Source: CAZPZZ01 sp964591245 (GTDB taxonomy: Bacteria > Acidobacteriota > Vicinamibacteria > Vicinamibacterales > UBA8438). From it: a stretch of 12,706 nucleotides of DNA. The notes below the pieces were generated by a model. It saw only the letters and a program-made list of their open reading frames with translations, ran no database searches and had not been told where the DNA came from. Below are positions 1 to 5,758 of the stretch, one piece after another. Position 1 is the stretch's first letter, and each line of letters starts with the position of its first letter. The DNA lies in NCBI GenBank assembly GCA_964591245.1, contig CAZPZZ010000122.1, positions 1 through 12,706 of the forward strand. The letters are read 5' to 3'. Made by a program: the position numbers and the translations under genes.

Positions 1-1103
1 GCTCGTGAGGTAGGTGCGAAGACCGCGGCCTCGAATGGAGCCGGATTAGGAAGTACGAAATACGATGCCTCAAGATAGAAACCGCGAATCTGCTGGGCCA
101 CGTTGGGGTTGACGCCGCTCGTCCGTTGCAACGTTCGATTCAACTCCCCCATACCATCGAGCCACGCATGGGCGTACTGGGCCCGTGCTTCTAGCTCTCC
201 CAACCGATACCGGGTGTCCACTTCCACCATCGTGACCTGAGTTTCCCCCCGGGGAAAACTGCAGCCAGTCTTACCGCGCCAGAAGCTGGCACCAGCCCAC
301 AGTCCGCGACGCCCGACATACTCAATTCGTCCCGTCGTGGCAGCATTCCGGACATTCGCCTCAGACCCTTTTTGTCGACCTTCCCGCACCCCCTCGGCAG
401 CACTGAACCCAGACGCGTCGAGTGGCGCCATGACGTAGGCCCGGTACCGGAGCCCTCTGCCGAACTCTCCATGTACACCCGCACCGGCTTCAAACCAGGT
501 ACTCGGGACAATGACCGTATCGACAAACGGGCGCTCCACACCGTGATACACCGGCGGTTCATGACGCTCGTTGATGATTCCCACTGGAACCAGCAGCATG
601 CCCGCACGAAAATTGACTTCCCGACTGACCAGAAAGTCGATATAGGCCTGTTCGAGTTCGAACTCACCCGCCCGCTCCAATCCCTCCACAAACGCGTGCT
701 CCAACTCAAGCTCCGAGACGAAGCGGATCCGGTCCGTGAAACTGTGTGTGAACAGCAGCACGAACCGGTGAAAGTCGAGTACACCGTCCTGGTTCTCGAT
801 ATTGTTGAAGTGAAAATCCATGTATCCCGACACGCTACTCAACAATGGAGCCTGCTGTCGTGGACCGCTGTCCTGGACTCCACTCCGACTGGCCAAACCA
901 CCTCGTTCCGGCTTGAATTTTCCGCCAATTGGATCCGTCACCAGCCACTTGCCCGCAGCCCAGTCGCTCAATCGCCCAAACGGCGAGCGCTCGTCGCCAC
1001 GAACGGTCTGGGCCAGAGCGTTCTGCGACAGAGCCAACATGATCGCAGGCAACGCGAGCGGCAACAAAGTCCGCAGGCTGTATCGCTCAATTCTTCTAAA
1101 CAT
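1..1103 (-). CDS. Outer-membrane porin-like beta-barrel protein, 3' end cut by the window edge
   Basis: An open frame of 367 codons runs from the ATG at 1103 to base 1 without a stop and leaves the window, so the C-terminus is missing. The N-terminus is a Sec signal peptide (basic FRRIER, hydrophobic core around residues 11-27, likely cleavage after ALA/AQ near 32). From about residue 91 the protein shows alternating amphipathic strands rich in aromatic and acidic residues (SGYMDFHF, FHRFVLLFTHSF, ELELEHAFVEG, ELEQAYIDFLV), then PVGIINERHEPP and RPFVDTVIVPSTWFE. This is the pattern of phosphate-selective-porin/FmdC-like outer-membrane proteins of Acidobacteria. The substrate cannot be read from sequence. 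There is no clear Shine-Dalgarno before the ATG, and an inverted repeat lies 14 bases upstream. A long plus-strand frame here (372-1121) is a shadow. The family call is from memory of similar proteins; the signal peptide and barrel character are seen directly. Confidence 0.82.
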   Translation of the reverse strand, partial: MFRRIERYSLRTLLPLALPAIMLALSQNALAQTVRGDERSPFGRLSDWAAGKWLVTDPIGGKFKPERGGLASRSGVQDSGPRQQAPLLSSVSGYMDFHFNNIENQDGVLDFHRFVLLFTHSFTDRIRFVSELELEHAFVEGLERAGEFELEQAYIDFLVSREVNFRAGMLLVPVGIINERHEPPVYHGVERPFVDTVIVPSTWFEAGAGVHGEFGRGLRYRAYVMAPLDASGFSAAEGVREGRQKGSEANVRNAATTGRIEYVGRRGLWAGASFWRGKTGCSFPRGETQVTMVEVDTRYRLGELEARAQYAHAWLDGMGELNRTLQRTSGVNPNVAQQIRGFYLEASYFVLPNPAPFEAAVFAPTSR

Positions 1104-1116
1104 AAAAACAATAAAC

Positions 1117-1152
1117 TTTGACTATGGTTACACATGTTTTTCAATAGTCAAA
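1117..1152. promoter_or_regulatory. Perfect 9-bp inverted repeat upstream of the porin gene (operator or terminator)
   Basis: Left arm TTTGACTAT (1117-1125) and right arm ATAGTCAAA (1144-1152) are exact reverse complements separated by 18 bases. On the minus strand the right arm contains a -35-like TTGACT (1151-1146), but no convincing -10 follows. The repeat ends 14 bases before the porin ATG. It could be an operator for a dimeric regulator of the porin. Alternatively it could be a weak terminator for the upstream enolase-family gene, because the minus-strand transcript continues into a T-rich tract after the second arm. Confidence 0.4.
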
Positions 1153-1207
1153 ATAACAAGCATGCACAGGCAGAAATGAACGCGTAGTCTGGGCGTACAT
1201 TCGGAAC

Positions 1208-1224
1208 CATCCCAGTCAGGGATG
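1208..1224. repeat. Small 6-bp hairpin in the gap between the enolase-family and porin genes
   Basis: CATCCC (1208-1213) and GGGATG (1219-1224) pair perfectly around a 5-base loop. It lies 45 bases after the stop of the enolase-superfamily gene, with no T tract on either side. It is a candidate 3' structure only; a stem of this size can arise by chance. The rest of the 1104-1268 gap holds only the larger inverted repeat near the porin start. Confidence 0.2.
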
Positions 1225-1268
1225 CAACCGGGTCCTAACAGAACTGGCAGGAAACTCGTCCGACCGAA

Positions 1269-2513
1269 TCAGGCGTGTTCGCGCGCAAGACCTTCGTTGA
1301 GGGCCACTCCGAATCCGGGTCCATCTGACACACGGATCCGACCATTCTCGAAGCGCTCCGGTGGTTCGATCAGATCGCCTCGCCACGACACTTCACCCCA
1401 CTGAAACTCGAGCACGTCGAAATTGGACATGGCCGCACACAGCTGTACACTCGCCGCCGTCGAGACCGGACCGCTGGGATTGTGCGGCGACACGGCCACG
1501 CCGTAGAGATCTGCAATAGCTGCGATACGTCGAGCTTCGCTCAATCCCCCGCAGTGCTTGACATCCGGCATGATGACATCCACTGCGCGCTGCTGGCACA
1601 AGGGAGCGAAGCCTTCAATCCCGAACAAGAACTCTCCACCCGCCATTGGCTGTGCGATAGCGTCGTGAATCGTCCGCGTCTCCTCCACGCGCTGCGGTGG
1701 AATCGGCTCTTCGTACCAGGACAACCGATACGGTTCAAGGCGGCGCGCGATCTCGATCGACAGCGGGACGTCAAAATTACTATGAGCGTCAATCTTGATG
1801 TCGACGTCCGGCCCGACCGCCGCGCGCATTGCTTCGATACATTCCACCCCGAGGTTGGCCGCCGCTGCCACTTCCTCGGCTGGCTGCGTCAACGCGGGAA
1901 ATCCATCGAACGGTGCCGCCTTAAGCGCCGTGAACCCATCATTTGCGGCAGCTTCGGCATTGGCCGCAAAACCGCCGGGCATCCGATTTGCCGTTGCCCG
2001 GTTGATATTTGCGTAGGCGGGTAGGTCTTCCCAAAGTCGACCACCGAACAGATCACTGACCGGCGCGCCCAACGCCTTCCCCGTCAAATCCCAGAGAGCC
2101 TGTTCGATCGCACTAAAGGCCGTGGCCTGCACACGATCTCCAGACAACGCCATACCCCGACCACGCTGCCGATACTGTTCGATCTGAAACGGCGATTCGT
2201 CACGTACGAAATCAAAATACGTCTCGAGTTCCGGAAACTCGGTACGCCGCCCCAGCGAGGCCTCACCCAACCCGACCAGCCCCTGGTTCGTGGCCAGTTG
2301 AACGAATAACCAAGTCGTTCTTGCGGTCGCTCGTACCACTGTCAATTCCAGTCCAGTCACACGGAGACCAGAACGAGCTTCTTGCCTCAGAACGCGTGCG
2401 GTCGCTGGACTGATCGGCGCAACTGCGGGAATTGCCGCCACGGCCGGGATGGCGCGTAAGAAGGAGCGACGGCTCTCGCCGCGCTCAGAAGACTTCGTGC
2501 GATGTGCGCTCAT
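1269..2513 (-). CDS. Tat-exported enolase-superfamily enzyme (mandelate racemase/muconate lactonizing-like, probable sugar-acid dehydratase)
   Basis: This is a full-length enolase-superfamily protein. Numbering below is from the ATG at 2519 (416 residues). The capping domain spans about residues 52-165. Barrel motifs follow in order: K200 in ALKAAPF, metal ligands D244 (KIDAHSNF), E270/E271 (WYEEP) and E296 (GGEF), then the Asp-His pair D319 (MPDVKHCGG) and H346 (SPHNPSGP). The Asp-His dyad and PHNPSGP match the mandelate-racemase/galactonate-dehydratase subgroup, which abstracts the proton alpha to a carboxylate using Mg2+. The substrate is probably an aldonic or related sugar acid, but this is not proven. 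ESRRSFLRA at residues 15-23 followed by a hydrophobic stretch is a twin-arginine signal, so it should act outside the cytoplasm. ATG 2513 (third codon of the longer frame) is chosen because AGAGG at 2525-2521 lies 7 bases before it and only 1 base before ATG 2519. Confidence 0.88.
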   Translation of the reverse strand: MSAHRTKSSERGESRRSFLRAIPAVAAIPAVAPISPATARVLRQEARSGLRVTGLELTVVRATARTTWLFVQLATNQGLVGLGEASLGRRTEFPELETYFDFVRDESPFQIEQYRQRGRGMALSGDRVQATAFSAIEQALWDLTGKALGAPVSDLFGGRLWEDLPAYANINRATANRMPGGFAANAEAAANDGFTALKAAPFDGFPALTQPAEEVAAAANLGVECIEAMRAAVGPDVDIKIDAHSNFDVPLSIEIARRLEPYRLSWYEEPIPPQRVEETRTIHDAIAQPMAGGEFLFGIEGFAPLCQQRAVDVIMPDVKHCGGLSEARRIAAIADLYGVAVSPHNPSGPVSTAASVQLCAAMSNFDVLEFQWGEVSWRGDLIEPPERFENGRIRVSDGPGFGVALNEGLAREHA

Positions 2514-2520
2514 TGCCATA

Positions 2521-2525
2521 CCTCT
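2521..2525 (-). promoter_or_regulatory. Shine-Dalgarno AGAGG that decides the enolase-family start
   Basis: The minus strand reads AGAGG at 2525-2521. Spacing is 7 bases to ATG 2513 and only 1 base to ATG 2519, so the inner ATG is the likely start. Confidence 0.5.
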
Positions 2526-2546
2526 GGATGATCTGTTTTTCGCATC

Positions 2547-2657
2547 TTACCAGTGATACACGCGGTCACTTCCGGTACGTCTGCGGATCGCGAACTCCCA
2601 ACCAGTAGATTGACAGCCGTCGCCCTGCTCTCGAATCAATGTTCCCTCTGCCTTCAT
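2547..2657 (-). CDS. Possible 36-codon ORF coupled to the propeller gene
   Basis: The TGA stop of the PQQ-like gene (2659-2657) shares its last base with an ATG (TGATG arrangement). That ATG opens a 36-residue frame starting MKAEGTLIREQ and ending GSDRVYHW, with a TAA at 2549-2547. The peptide is polar with one Cys and several aromatic residues, and has no signal peptide or membrane segment. The family is not recognised. The one-base overlap is a classic set-up for translational coupling, and the frame fills most of the gap to the enolase-family gene. However, a 36-codon frame can occur by chance and no Shine-Dalgarno is visible. It could also be a remnant of a longer gene. Confidence 0.3.
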   Translation of the reverse strand: MKAEGTLIREQGDGCQSTGWEFAIRRRTGSDRVYHW

Positions 2658-4003
2658 CAGGGTCTGGCAATCTTGTAGAGATAGCGATGGCCACGCAGAA
2701 AAAGCTCATCCCCGACAATTGCGGGTGACGCGTCGAACTCGTCGTCTAAGTCATTGGAGGCGAGCAGTTCATAGCGAGCCCCGTGCCTGATCACCAGCGT
2801 GGTACCTTCGCGCCCGGTGATGTAGACACGCCCCGCCGCACCGACCGGAGAAGCAAAAACATTCGGAATCCCCCGTAGACGTTGCCGCTGATAGTGAGGC
2901 ATCCCGGTACGCGGATCGTAGACTGACAAGATTCCATCGTTGCTCTTGATCACATACAGGGCATTCTCATAGAGCAGGGGAGACGGCACATACGGTGTAT
3001 CGCGGTCGAGTTGCCAGGCGATCGCACCACTCTCGGCAATGTCCCCATGAGCGTCCGCAAGCCGGATGGCCTGCAGATTGTTACCACGGTAGCCGCTCAT
3101 GACGAACACCATCCCGTCGGCGTGCACGGGAGACGGGATCGCATTCATCGTCGTGCCGCGACTGCGCCAAACCACATCACCGGTCTCCAGGTCATAGCTA
3201 TAGACCTGTTCCATGGCCGGGGTGATGACCTGGGCTCGTCCAGCGTGCTCCACCACGAGCGGAGTGGCCCAGGTGTCAATCTCCTCCCTATTCGCCCTCC
3301 AACGTTCCTCTCCAGTCCGCGTGTCAAACGCGACCACGAACGACTGCCCACCAAGATGATCCCATGTCACCACCAACGTGTCATGGTACAGAGCCGGTGT
3401 CGTCCCCTCGCCAAAAGCGTTACGCATGTGGCGCGTACCCAAATCAACCTGCCATTCGAGCTCTCCGTCAAAGTCAAAAGCGTAGAGGCCCCAGCTGCCG
3501 AAAAACGCAAAGACGCGCTCACCGTCGGTGACAGCTGATCCCGAAGCGTAGGAGCCATTCGGTTGCTGGTAGCCTTCGTGAGGTAACGCCTCACGGGCAA
3601 CGCGTTGCCACACGAGTTCACCCGTCTCTCGATGGAATGCCAGGACGATGAACCGTTGTCGCTGCACCATCGCGGACCCACGACTACGGCGTCCGCGACG
3701 GCCAGTCGAGGACGAACCACCATCCCCCACCCCGACTGGCTCGCCGAACGACACCGCCGAGAGCACGAACACTCGATCACCCCATACGATGGGCGACGCC
3801 AACCCCCGACCCGGAACCGCCACCTTCCACGCGATATTCTGCGACTCGTCCCACTGGAGCGGTGGATCGCCAAAAGGGGCGACACCGGTTGATTGGGGGC
3901 CCCTCCACTGACCCCAATACCGCTCCGACTCGGAGACTTGGGCTTCCGCAGGCCAGACGTCGCCACACACGAGTAAGAACACGAAGACGACAATCACACG
4001 CAT
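2657..4003 (-). CDS. Secreted PQQ-like beta-propeller repeat protein
   Basis: This is a protein of 448 residues. Start ATG 4003 is preceded by GGGGA-rich sequence. It opens with a Sec signal peptide (MRVIVVFVFLLVCGDVW, cleavage likely after AEA/Q near residue 21). The mature part starts with WGQWRGPQSTG and GRGLASPIVWGDRVFV, the usual opening of acidobacterial and planctomycete PQQ-like propellers. Repeated blades then follow of the type AFHRETGELVW, AFDFDGELEW, AFDTRTGEERW, SYDLETGDVVW and VYDPRTGMPHY. It has blade signatures but none of the active-site or heme motifs of quinoprotein dehydrogenases, so an enzymatic role is not supported; a scaffold, binding or BamB-like role is equally possible. 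A low-complexity insert (GSSSTGRRGRRSRGS) lies near residue 100. It starts 28 bases after the selenoprotein-like gene and is probably cotranscribed. A longer frame back to 4330 exists, but its first 109 codons overlap that gene out of frame and are rejected. Confidence 0.88.
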   Translation of the reverse strand: MRVIVVFVFLLVCGDVWPAEAQVSESERYWGQWRGPQSTGVAPFGDPPLQWDESQNIAWKVAVPGRGLASPIVWGDRVFVLSAVSFGEPVGVGDGGSSSTGRRGRRSRGSAMVQRQRFIVLAFHRETGELVWQRVAREALPHEGYQQPNGSYASGSAVTDGERVFAFFGSWGLYAFDFDGELEWQVDLGTRHMRNAFGEGTTPALYHDTLVVTWDHLGGQSFVVAFDTRTGEERWRANREEIDTWATPLVVEHAGRAQVITPAMEQVYSYDLETGDVVWRSRGTTMNAIPSPVHADGMVFVMSGYRGNNLQAIRLADAHGDIAESGAIAWQLDRDTPYVPSPLLYENALYVIKSNDGILSVYDPRTGMPHYQRQRLRGIPNVFASPVGAAGRVYITGREGTTLVIRHGARYELLASNDLDDEFDASPAIVGDELFLRGHRYLYKIARP

Positions 4004-4031
4004 CACTATTCCCCGTCCCCCTCGCTTCGGA

Positions 4032-4571
4032 TCAGTATGCCCTCTGGCGTACGGCCAGTAGGTGTTCCACGGACGGACGATCAGCAGGCCCCCGACCCAC
4101 ATGAAGATACCGGACGATCCCGTCCGGGTTGATGAGCACATCCCCACCTTGCTGGACGGTATCCGCCCTGGGCCAACGGGGTAAACGCCCATCAAGAGCT
4201 TCTCTGGCGTACACCCGCATCGTGGCACCCCCCCAGAGGTCGCGCCATCTCGCCCGGTGCATTGAATAGGCGCGGTACAGCTTCCGGTCAACATCGACCA
4301 GCAGTGGCCAACACAATCCCGTTTCTTCAACGTACTCGGCCGCGAAGGGAAGCGCCTCGAAGGTCAGGATCAGTGGAGCGATGTCCAACTGTTCAAGCGT
4401 GGTACGGGCCCGTTGCAACTGCAACAGGTGTCGTCGACAGGGAAGTCAATACAAGTGCCGATGAAACACAAGCAGGAGCCACCGCCCACGATACGCCTCC
4501 AGGCGATGCAACCCTCCAGCGGTGTCCCGCAGCGCGAACGGCACCGCGGGACCATCCAACCGCCCGATCAT
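4032..4571 (-). CDS. Peroxiredoxin-like (AhpC/TSA, PRXL2/SelL-type) selenoprotein with U-x-x-C active site
   Basis: Reading from ATG 4571 gives 179 residues ending at TGA 4034-4032, with one internal TGA at 4448-4446 (residue 42). The N-terminal half, up to that TGA, reads MIGRLDGPAVPFALRD, then a glycine-containing loop, then WLLLVFHRHLY. The TGA is followed by LPCRRHLLQLQR, so the active site is U42-L-P-C45 exactly where AhpC/TSA thioredoxin-fold proteins carry C-x-x-C. The C-terminal half has LCWPLLVDVDRKLYRAY and QQGGDVLINPDGIVRYLHVGR, typical of the PRXL2/SelL branch. Length and domain order are complete. The start has Shine-Dalgarno GGAAGG six bases upstream. A hairpin with SECIS geometry follows the TGA. 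Such proteins are thiol/selenol oxidoreductases or peroxidases; the substrate is unknown. No signal peptide is in frame, although both neighbours are exported. The alternative is a recent nonsense mutation of Cys (TGT/TGC to TGA). The TGA placement at the catalytic position, the SECIS-like stem and the intact flanking frame argue against it. Confidence 0.85.
4409..4428 (-). promoter_or_regulatory. Bacterial SECIS-like hairpin directing selenocysteine insertion
   Basis: Within the coding sequence, 17 bases after the in-frame TGA, CCUGUUGC (4428-4421) pairs with GCAACGGG (4416-4409): 8 base pairs including one G-U. The apical loop is AGUU, with a G at loop position 2. The loop lies 26-29 bases after the TGA. 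Known bacterial SECIS elements have a short apical loop with G in the first two positions, roughly 16-37 bases from the UGA; this element fits all three criteria. It would be bound by SelB. Confidence 0.7.
4446..4448 (-). other. In-frame TGA, predicted selenocysteine codon
   Basis: The TGA is residue 42 of the AhpC/TSA-like frame, preceded by VFHRHLY and followed by LPCRRH. It is the only stop in that frame between 4571 and 4034. It occupies the peroxidatic/N-terminal cysteine position of the CxxC motif, the position where selenocysteine replaces cysteine in known thioredoxin-fold selenoproteins. Confidence 0.78.
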
Positions 4572-4627
4572 GCTGGCCCTTCCACAGAGGCAAAAGCCAC
4601 GCTCCACGTGCAGACGGCCAGCATCAT
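4568..4627 (-). CDS. Possible signal-peptide-like leader micro-ORF overlapping the selenoprotein start
   Basis: ATG ATG at 4627-4622 opens a 19-codon frame whose product begins MMLAVCTWSVAFAS, which is short, hydrophobic and signal-peptide-like. It stops at TGA 4570-4568, overlapping the selenoprotein ATG in an ATGA arrangement. It is in a different frame from that gene. It carries the downstream Shine-Dalgarno (4583-4578) inside it, so it could couple translation. It could also be a signal peptide disconnected from the redoxin by a 1-base indel. Its own Shine-Dalgarno is poor, and it may be chance. Confidence 0.25.
   Translation of the reverse strand: MMLAVCTWSVAFASVEGPA
4578..4583 (-). promoter_or_regulatory. 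Shine-Dalgarno GGAAGG for the selenoprotein gene
   Basis: The minus strand reads GGAAGG at 4583-4578, six bases before ATG 4571. This supports 4571 as the true start, not the downstream TTG at 4424. Confidence 0.6.
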
Positions 4628-4663
4628 CACTGAACGGACCAGTCCGGCTCGGGCGACTGGAGG

Positions 4664-5629
4664 TTAATTCGCCACATAGCGGTGCAACGCCGGACGGACT
4701 GTGTCGGCAACCCAGATGTCGCCGTTTGGAGCCTTCGTCATGTAATGTGCCTCGCCGAACTCACCGAGACCTTTACCTGGCTGTCCTGTCGCTCCAACCG
4801 CCTTCCCATCGGCGTCCAGCCTCAAAATCTCACCAGCGAAGCCGCTCACCATGTACATCTGTCCGTCTGCATCAATGTGCAACCCGCAGGGCAATCCTTT
4901 GTAGGGCCGCTGCTCGACAAACGCACCACCGGCCGTGAAGATCTGAACCCGACGATTCTGGCGGTCGGCAACGTACAGCAATCCCGCATCATCTACGACG
5001 ATCGAATGCGGCGTGTCGAACTGCCCGGGACCAGTCCCTTGACCACCCCACGACGTCATGAGCTCACCCTCGCTATTGAACTTTACGACACGAGGCTCAC
5101 CACGCCCATGGCCCACGAGCACGAAGATCTCGCCCTCGGCGTTAATTGTCAGATCGGTCGGTTCGTTCAATAACCCATCGGCGGGCACGCCTGCCTGCTC
5201 ATGCGTGCCGATCGTCATCAGCACATCACCGTCTGGACTCATCTTGGTCACCGTGTGTCCATTGACATCTGTCGTCCAGATGTTGCCCTCGGCATCGAGC
5301 CGCATGCCATGGGGACGGAGATATTCACCCTGGCCCCACGAATGTAAGAACTCTCCGTTCTCATCGAACTCCATCAGCGGATTGGGACCACGGTTGAACA
5401 CCAGCAGCGTGTTCTTGGTTGTCCAGACAACACTCGAAGGAGCTCCCATTTCCATGTCGACGGGAATCTCAAGTCCGTTCTCCACCGGATGGTAGCCGAG
5501 GACCGGCGCATCCTCCATCTGCGCCGGATCCGGCGCATCGAGAATCTGGGCATTGGCAAGGTTGGCAAGAGCAAATACGACCGACGCGGCAACGGCGACA
5601 GTCCGGACTACCCGACCTGATTTCGACAT
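4664..5629 (-). CDS. Secreted NHL-repeat (six-bladed beta-propeller) protein
   Basis: This is a protein of 321 residues starting at ATG 5629, which has GAGGAG five bases upstream (5640-5635). A longer in-frame start at 5677 adds 16 codons with no support and is rejected. Residues 1-28 form a Sec signal peptide (SKSGRVVRT, then AVAASVVFALANLANAQ). The mature protein is built of NHL blades: RPHGMRLDAEGNIWTTDVNGHTVTK is the first clear one. Later blades carry PTDLTINAEGEIFV, TPHSIVVDDAGLLYVADRQNRRVQIF, LPCGLHIDADGQMYMV and THEQAGVP-type loops. They end at YMTKAPNGDIWVADTVRPALHRY. The fold resembles peptidyl-alpha-hydroxyglycine alpha-amidating lyase and other NHL proteins, but the lyase active site cannot be confirmed, so only a secreted propeller is claimed. 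It is probably the first gene of the leftward operon containing the selenoprotein, 92 bases ahead of its start. Confidence 0.86.
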   Translation of the reverse strand: MSKSGRVVRTVAVAASVVFALANLANAQILDAPDPAQMEDAPVLGYHPVENGLEIPVDMEMGAPSSVVWTTKNTLLVFNRGPNPLMEFDENGEFLHSWGQGEYLRPHGMRLDAEGNIWTTDVNGHTVTKMSPDGDVLMTIGTHEQAGVPADGLLNEPTDLTINAEGEIFVLVGHGRGEPRVVKFNSEGELMTSWGGQGTGPGQFDTPHSIVVDDAGLLYVADRQNRRVQIFTAGGAFVEQRPYKGLPCGLHIDADGQMYMVSGFAGEILRLDADGKAVGATGQPGKGLGEFGEAHYMTKAPNGDIWVADTVRPALHRYVAN

Positions 5630-5634
5630 AAGGA

Positions 5635-5640
5635 CTCCTC
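5635..5640 (-). promoter_or_regulatory. Strong Shine-Dalgarno GAGGAG of the NHL gene
   Basis: The minus strand reads GAGGAG at 5640-5635, five bases before ATG 5629. It fixes the start and gives a normal signal peptide. Confidence 0.6.
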
Positions 5641-5667
5641 GATAAATAAACCGCTGGAATGCCTCAA

Positions 5668-5673
5668 ATTGTA
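5668..5673 (-). promoter_or_regulatory. -10 promoter element (TACAAT) for the NHL-selenoprotein-propeller operon
   Basis: The minus strand reads TACAAT at 5673-5668 (5 of 6 bases match TATAAT), about 39 bases ahead of the NHL start codon. At a 17-base spacing the -35 position (5696-5691) is CGGGCG, a very poor match. A tandem direct repeat covers that position, suggesting an activator-dependent promoter. Inferred. Confidence 0.4.
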
Positions 5674-5676
5674 GCA

Positions 5677-5706
5677 CCGCCCAGATTCCGCGCCCGCCCA
5701 GATTCC
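5677..5706. repeat. Tandem 13-bp direct repeat over the -35 region
   Basis: CCGCCCAGATTCC occurs exactly twice, at 5677-5689 and 5694-5706, separated by 4 bases (period 17). The two copies fill the space directly upstream of the TACAAT -10 of the NHL operon and lie between the two divergent genes. They look like paired binding sites for a transcription factor. Confidence 0.45.
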
Positions 5707-5730
5707 ACGTAGCCCCTCCACGCCCCCATC

Positions 5731-5736
5731 TTGACA
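5731..5736 (+). promoter_or_regulatory. -35 element (TTGACA) for the small exported protein gene
   Basis: A consensus TTGACA lies at 5731-5736. The -10 region 17-18 bases later (around 5754-5760, TACGGT) is weak. If used, transcription would start near 5766, just ahead of the GGAGGAG at 5774-5780 and downstream of the GTG at 5759. That is relevant to where translation begins. Confidence 0.3.
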
Positions 5737-5758
5737 GTCTACGGAAACACCATGTACG

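Noticed and set aside
372..1121. 249-codon plus-strand frame
   Set aside because: It is antisense to the porin frame, which has a signal peptide and barrel strands, runs 367 codons and explains the sequence; the plus-strand product is low-complexity with no recognisable domain.
4004..4330. N-terminal 109-codon extension of the PQQ-like gene
   Set aside because: It overlaps the peroxiredoxin-like gene out of frame and has no domain character; ATG 4003 gives a clean signal peptide.
4032..4424. Redoxin gene starting at TTG 4424
   Set aside because: It would begin in the middle of the active-site helix, lacking the first strands and catalytic position; the frame clearly continues upstream through the TGA to ATG 4571, which has a Shine-Dalgarno.
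5630..5677. Longer NHL protein start at 5677
   Set aside because: Adds 16 residues ahead of a normal signal peptide and overlaps the promoter and Shine-Dalgarno region; ATG 5629 is much better supported.
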